Source: Nocardiopsis sp. JB363
Lineage (GTDB): Bacteria > Actinomycetota > Actinomycetes > Streptosporangiales > Streptosporangiaceae
Assembly (NCBI RefSeq): GCF_900143625.1
Contig: NZ_FRFF01000140.1
Span: 1-64,000, forward strand
DNA length: 64,000 bases
Direction: 5' to 3'
A program made the translations under genes and the position numbers. The notes under the pieces are model-generated. The model searched no databases. It was not told the origin of the DNA and saw only the letters and a program-made list of their open reading frames with translations. Positions 60,931 to 64,000 of the stretch are shown one piece after another. Numbering within the stretch: position 1 is the first letter of the stretch; every line of letters begins with the position of its first letter.

Positions 60931-61077
60931 ACTCAGGGCGATCCTGCTCGGCGGCCTTCGACCGCCTCGCCGGGTCGCCTTTGTCGTTTCTTCTGGGGGG
61001 CGACCCCCAGGCCCCCGAGACTCTGGGCGATCCTGCTCGGCGGCCTTCGGCCGCCTCGCCGGGTCGCCTTTGTCGTT
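60931..61077 (+). repeat. Two tandem copies of the 89-bp tRNA-flanking repeat
   Basis: Units begin at 60931 and 61020 (89-base period), nearly identical to those after tRNA copy 1, with the same pair of hairpins in the first unit. The second unit is cut short where the stop codon of the convergent merR-type gene begins. Confidence 0.88.
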
Positions 61078-61821
61078 TCATCTCGGGGTTCGGCTCGGCG
61101 GGCCGGGGTCGGTCTCCGTGAGCAGGTCGTGCAAGCGCTTCAGCACCCGCAGCTGGGCGGGGTTGTACAGCTGCATCATCGCCTCGGCCATCGTCTGTTC
61201 GGCCTGTCGTGTGCCGCCCGGTGCGTCCGCCGCCGGGGCCTCCGCCCACGGATGCCGCTCGCGAGAGTCTCGGACCATCGGCAGCATGCGCGAGGCGAGA
61301 CGGTCGATCGTGGTCTGGTCCGCGTCCGGCGGCAACCCCTCGAACTCCTCGTCCAAGTCATTCGGTTCGCCGAGCATGTCACGAAGCCCCGACAGGGCCT
61401 CCTCGCTGAGAACGCTCGAATAGACCATCAGCAACGACCGCTGTCGTTCGGAGAAGGTCCGGGAGATCGGAGCGAAGGCGGAGGGTACGTAGGCCGGGGC
61501 CCGGTGGCGCAGGATGAGCGCCAGTTCCTCCCGGACACGGTTGAGCCGGGTGACGGTCGCCTCCAGCTCCGCGTCCAACACGCGGATCGCCTCATCGGGC
61601 GCCTCGTCCGCACGCTCCATCGCCGATACCTCCGACAACGGGATCCCCAGGTCGCTCAACCGCTTGATCTGGAGCAGACGGATCAGGTGCGAGACCTCGT
61701 ACTGCTTGTAGCCGTTCGCCGTGCGCTCGGGCACGTCCAACAACCCGATCTGGTGGTAGTACCGCACGGCCTTCACCGTGGTGTCGGCGAGTTCGGCGAG
61801 TTGCCGCGTGCTCCACGCCAT
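61078..61821 (-). CDS. MerR-family regulator
   Basis: A 247-residue regulator with N-terminal MerR winged helix (MAWSTRQLAELADTTVKAVRYYHQIGLLDVPERTANGYKQYEV), a coiled coil (about 85-115) and a C-terminal domain of about 125 residues without metal-binding cysteines, so probably a ligand- or drug-sensing type. ATG 61821 follows AGGAGG. Its own promoter (61847-61877, minus strand) has a dyad in a 19-bp spacer, and the same element drives two genes to the right, so it most likely activates itself and both membrane-protein genes. Confidence 0.88.
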   Translation of the reverse strand: MAWSTRQLAELADTTVKAVRYYHQIGLLDVPERTANGYKQYEVSHLIRLLQIKRLSDLGIPLSEVSAMERADEAPDEAIRVLDAELEATVTRLNRVREELALILRHRAPAYVPSAFAPISRTFSERQRSLLMVYSSVLSEEALSGLRDMLGEPNDLDEEFEGLPPDADQTTIDRLASRMLPMVRDSRERHPWAEAPAADAPGGTRQAEQTMAEAMMQLYNPAQLRVLKRLHDLLTETDPGPPSRTPR

Positions 61822-61846
61822 GTGAGACCTCCTTCGTGCCGCCCCC

Positions 61847-61877
61847 ATCCGACACCCTGCCCTGGGGGCACGGTCAA
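61847..61877 (-). promoter_or_regulatory. MerR-type promoter of merR
   Basis: Minus strand: TTGACC (61877-61872), 19-base spacer containing TGCCCCCAGGGCAG-like dyad, TCGGAT (61852-61847). The over-long spacer with a central dyad is the mark of MerR-activated promoters. Confidence 0.75.
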
Positions 61878-61881
61878 ATGC

Positions 61882-61912
61882 TTGACCCTGCCCTTGGGGC
61901 AGGGTGTCGGAT
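61882..61912 (+). promoter_or_regulatory. MerR-type promoter of the two-span membrane protein
   Basis: TTGACC (61882-61887), 19-base spacer with the dyad CCCTGCCC-TTG-GGGCAGGG (61886-61904 region), TCGGAT (61907-61912). It leaves a leader of about 60 bases before ATG 61979. Confidence 0.75.
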
Positions 61913-61978
61913 GGGGGCGGAGCCGTCGTGGGGAGTCCACGAGGCCGCTGACTTTCACACCAGGCTGGGGAGCCCTCA

Positions 61979-62614
61979 ATGGTCCGGAACCCGAATCCGA
62001 TCAAGGCCGGCAACGGGCGTTCGCTGAAACGCTTCCGGTGGTGGCACATGCTTTCCCGCGCCCTGTTCTACCTTCCCTCGGACAGTGAGGGTCGCCCGGT
62101 GGTCTACGCCGTCGACGTCCCCTACTGGCAGCGGGTTCTGACGGACGACGGCAATGGCAAGGCCCACCTCTACCGTGATGGTGTGCACCACGCCCGCTCC
62201 AAACTCCCCGCGGCCTTTCCCGTGGAGGGAGGAACCATCGAAGTGGTGCCCACGTCCTTCGGCCTCAAACGCTGCCACTACGTCATCGAAGGAGGTCCCG
62301 CTCGCCGGCTCGTACCCGACGAGCGTTCCGCGGAGGGGCGCCGTGCCCGTCTCGACCGTGAACACCCGGTGTTCAGCCGCTTGATCGGAACCCTGTCGCT
62401 GATCACGCTCGTCATCTCGGGTTCCCTCGTGCTCCTCCAGATCGTCGAAGCGCTCACCGCGGTGCCTCCGGTGGCCCAACGACTGGGGACCTTCATCTCG
62501 CCCCTCGACCTGCCCATCGGGCTCAACGCCGTGCTCGCTCTCTGTGCCTCGACGGCCGCCGTCGAACGGGCCACGAGGCTGCGCTGGAACGCGCTACTGG
62601 ACGGCAACGCGTAA
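61979..62614 (+). CDS. Two-span membrane protein under MerR control, function unknown
   Basis: A 211-residue protein not recognised. Residues 1-130 form a basic soluble domain with a Trp-rich start (RFRWWHMLSRALFYLPSD) and a strand-rich middle (VVYAVDVPYWQRVL, HLYRDGVHH, PFEGG-like turns). Two membrane helices follow (about 136-159 and 178-195). ATG 61979 is the first in-frame start; ribosome site weak (GGGGAG about ten bases upstream). The upstream promoter is of the MerR type shared with merR and the next gene, so it is probably part of a response to the MerR ligand, for instance a membrane-active compound. Confidence 0.7.
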   Translation: MVRNPNPIKAGNGRSLKRFRWWHMLSRALFYLPSDSEGRPVVYAVDVPYWQRVLTDDGNGKAHLYRDGVHHARSKLPAAFPVEGGTIEVVPTSFGLKRCHYVIEGGPARRLVPDERSAEGRRARLDREHPVFSRLIGTLSLITLVISGSLVLLQIVEALTAVPPVAQRLGTFISPLDLPIGLNAVLALCASTAAVERATRLRWNALLDGNA

Positions 62615-62621
62615 CCGGGGT

Positions 62622-62652
62622 TTGACCCTGCCCCGAGGTCATGGTCTGGACT
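62622..62652 (+). promoter_or_regulatory. Third MerR-type promoter
   Basis: TTGACC (62622-62627), 19-base spacer, TGGACT (62647-62652). The spacer and flanks form an imperfect dyad (GACC-x-TG ... CA-x-GGTC). The left half (TTTGACCCTGCCCC) is nearly the same as in the promoter at 61882; the right half has diverged. Confidence 0.65.
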
Positions 62653-62706
62653 ACCGGTGAAACGAACCCGAAGTCCGCCCGACGACACGACCATGGAGCA
62701 CAACAC

Positions 62707-63327
62707 ATGCGAGCACTACGCGAACCCTTCCGGATCATCCGCGCGAACCTTCGCGCCTACCTCGTGATGAACGTGATCCTGTACGTCCTGTTCTTCCTCG
62801 GCATGGGGGCGGCACTGCTCTTCCCCGAGCTGAACGCCGCCAGCATCGGGTCCATGGAGGAGGACGGGACGGCGGACCTGGTGGGGACCCTGCTCGGTAA
62901 TGCCTGGCTGTTCGGCCTGACCATCTTCGCGGTCAACGTGCTGACGGTCGCGCTGCTGACGATCCTGTTGCCCTCGATGATCGTGCCCTTCGCCGGGCTC
63001 GTCCTGTTCACCTACCGGGCGTTCGAATTCGGTGTGACCCTCGCTCCGGTCGACGCGATCACGGCGAAGATCCTCATCCCGCACTCCCTGACGATCCTCA
63101 TCGAGTTCCAGGCCTACGCCCTGGTCATGCTCGCCGCCTACGTCCTGGGGAAGGCCTGGCTGCGCCCGGAGTCGGTCGGCGCCGGCAACCGCCGTCAGGG
63201 GTACGTCCGCGGGCTTCGGCTGGTCGGTTGGCTGAGCCTGCCCGCCCTGGCGCTGTTCGTGGTCGGTGCGATCTATGAGGCCATCGAGATCATCTACCTC
63301 GTTCCGCCACTGGTGCTCCCGGGCTGA
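62707..63327 (+). CDS. SpoIIM/DUF95-like membrane protein
   Basis: A 206-residue protein with about five hydrophobic helices (roughly 16-38, 64-88, 90-110, 125-148, 174-200). The segment LIPHSLTILIEFQAYALVM resembles the PHG-x3-E motif of the SpoIIM family, and EFGVTLAPVD fits its loop. ATG 62707 follows GGAG eight bases upstream. SpoIIM relatives occur in peptidoglycan hydrolase complexes in Bacillus and as exporter-like or stress genes elsewhere; here its promoter puts it with merR. The 3' end overlaps the convergent gene by 38 bases. Confidence 0.75.
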   Translation: MRALREPFRIIRANLRAYLVMNVILYVLFFLGMGAALLFPELNAASIGSMEEDGTADLVGTLLGNAWLFGLTIFAVNVLTVALLTILLPSMIVPFAGLVLFTYRAFEFGVTLAPVDAITAKILIPHSLTILIEFQAYALVMLAAYVLGKAWLRPESVGAGNRRQGYVRGLRLVGWLSLPALALFVVGAIYEAIEIIYLVPPLVLPG

Positions 63328-64000
63328 CCCCGGTGATCCGGAAGTGACCGATGGTGAAGTGGAAGGGTGCCGGGACCGGAGGGCGTCTGAGCGCGGCGAG
63401 CCGTTCGAGGGCGAGGACGGCCCAGTTCCGGGACTCGTTCACCCCGGTGAAGTAGGCGTGCCGGGTGTGCTCGTCCTCGGCGCACAGACTCGAACCGAAG
63501 AATCCGTTCCGCAGCCAGGTCGGTCCCTCGCTCGCGCGCAGCAGGGGTCGGGGAACCGACCAGTCGTCGACGTCGCCGCTCGGTGTGTCGGACACGCTCA
63601 GCCACAGTCCCTGCTCGGGGTAGTGGGTCTCGCCGTAGAGGTTGGGGCTCGTGCTCAGCAGCATCTCGCAGCGTCCGTCGCCCCGCCGCACGTACGCGTG
63701 GGAGAAACCGGCCGAGGCCGGGTGGAACACGCGGGGCTCGGTCCAACCGTCGATTCCGTCGCGGCTCTCGGTGTAGTGGATGGCGGAGACGGGCCGCTCG
63801 CCCTTGGCCGGTTCTCCCGGGGTGGCCCGGAACCACATCCGCCAACGCCCGTCCGCGTACACGACCTTCGGGCCCAGCGCGCTGGGGTTGCGGGCGTCGC
63901 CTTCCACGACGGGGTCGGGATGACGCCGCCAGCCGTCGCCGGTTCGTTCGAGGAGCCCGATCGCGAACGGTGCGTCGTTGCCTTGGACCCGGCGCGAACG
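63290..64000 (-). CDS. Beta-propeller glycosidase-like protein, 5' end beyond the window
   Basis: The open frame runs from the stop at 63290 to the right edge; at least 236 residues are seen and the start lies outside. Repeated blades with Trp/Asp-rich turns (WRMWFRATPGE, AIHYTESRDGIDGWTEP, SHAYVRRGDGRCEMLLS) resemble the five-bladed propellers of GH32/GH43/GH130-like proteins. The active-site acids cannot be assigned with only part of the chain. It is convergent with the SpoIIM-like gene, overlapping its 3' end. Confidence 0.65.
   Translation of the reverse strand, partial: RSRRVQGNDAPFAIGLLERTGDGWRRHPDPVVEGDARNPSALGPKVVYADGRWRMWFRATPGEPAKGERPVSAIHYTESRDGIDGWTEPRVFHPASAGFSHAYVRRGDGRCEMLLSTSPNLYGETHYPEQGLWLSVSDTPSGDVDDWSVPRPLLRASEGPTWLRNGFFGSSLCAEDEHTRHAYFTGVNESRNWAVLALERLAALRRPPVPAPFHFTIGHFRITGVSPGAPVAERGR

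Larger units (their letters stand above)
61839..61920. repeat. 24-bp perfect inverted repeat formed by two back-to-back MerR promoters
   Basis: 61839-61862 is the exact reverse complement of 61897-61920, with 34 bases between. Each arm carries the downstream half of a MerR-type dyad, the TCGGAT -10 box and six G or C bases after it, so the repeat is best read as two divergent copies of one promoter. Confidence 0.85.

Overview
The window is about 64 kb of very GC-rich DNA with actinobacterial gene content: GTG starts, leaderless promoters, an mreBCD-mrdA-rodA cluster beside an RNase E/G gene, rplU-rpmA-obgE, and proB/proA/nadD/rsfS. Gene order and protein style suggest a mycelial actinomycete, probably near Nocardiopsis; this is inferred from remembered families and gene order, not from a database search. 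The first 74 bases are mostly an Illumina Nextera adapter and not genomic.

Layout. 458-3405: two nearly identical secreted LVIVD-repeat proteins in tandem. 3483-7186: a divergent FolC-like paralogue, the housekeeping folC, a DUF4233 membrane protein and ndk. 7443-13223: the elongation/sporulation wall cluster mreB-mreC-mreD-mrdA-rodA. 13406-20147: a B12-type radical SAM protein, its partner protein and a very long RNase E/G, followed by rplU-rpmA-obgE-proB. The usual proB-proA-nadD-rsfS order is broken twice. Between proB and proA lie an esterase, two coupled short-chain dehydrogenases behind a 46-codon leader ORF, a TetR regulator and a PemK-like toxin homologue. Between proA and nadD lie a secreted repeat protein, an M48 protease, and a roughly 10.7-kb aromatic-acid gene set. 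That set (SDR, enoyl-CoA hydratase, RidA-like, PaaX-like regulator, acyl-CoA dehydrogenase, CoA ligase, two-domain 2-aminobenzoyl-CoA monooxygenase/reductase, arylformamidase-like hydrolase, AAHS-type transporter) looks like aerobic anthranilate breakdown through CoA thioesters.

44650-61100 contains three identical tRNA-Ala(GGC) genes, each followed by copies of one hairpin-rich, terminator-like sequence (an 89-bp tandem repeat at two of them). Between the copies sit accessory modules: a serine beta-lactamase-like hydrolase, an epoxide hydrolase with a WYL regulator, an alpha-glucosidase with LacI regulator and sugar ABC importer lacking its own ATPase, a TetR/FAD-monooxygenase pair, an ABC exporter/TetR pair, and an SDR/HxlR pair.

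The last 3 kb hold a MerR-family regulator with what looks like a small regulon: three promoters, each with a TTGACC -35 box, a 19-bp spacer containing a dyad, and a matching -10 box, driving merR itself, a two-span membrane protein and a SpoIIM-like membrane protein. A truncated beta-propeller glycosidase-like gene runs off the right end.
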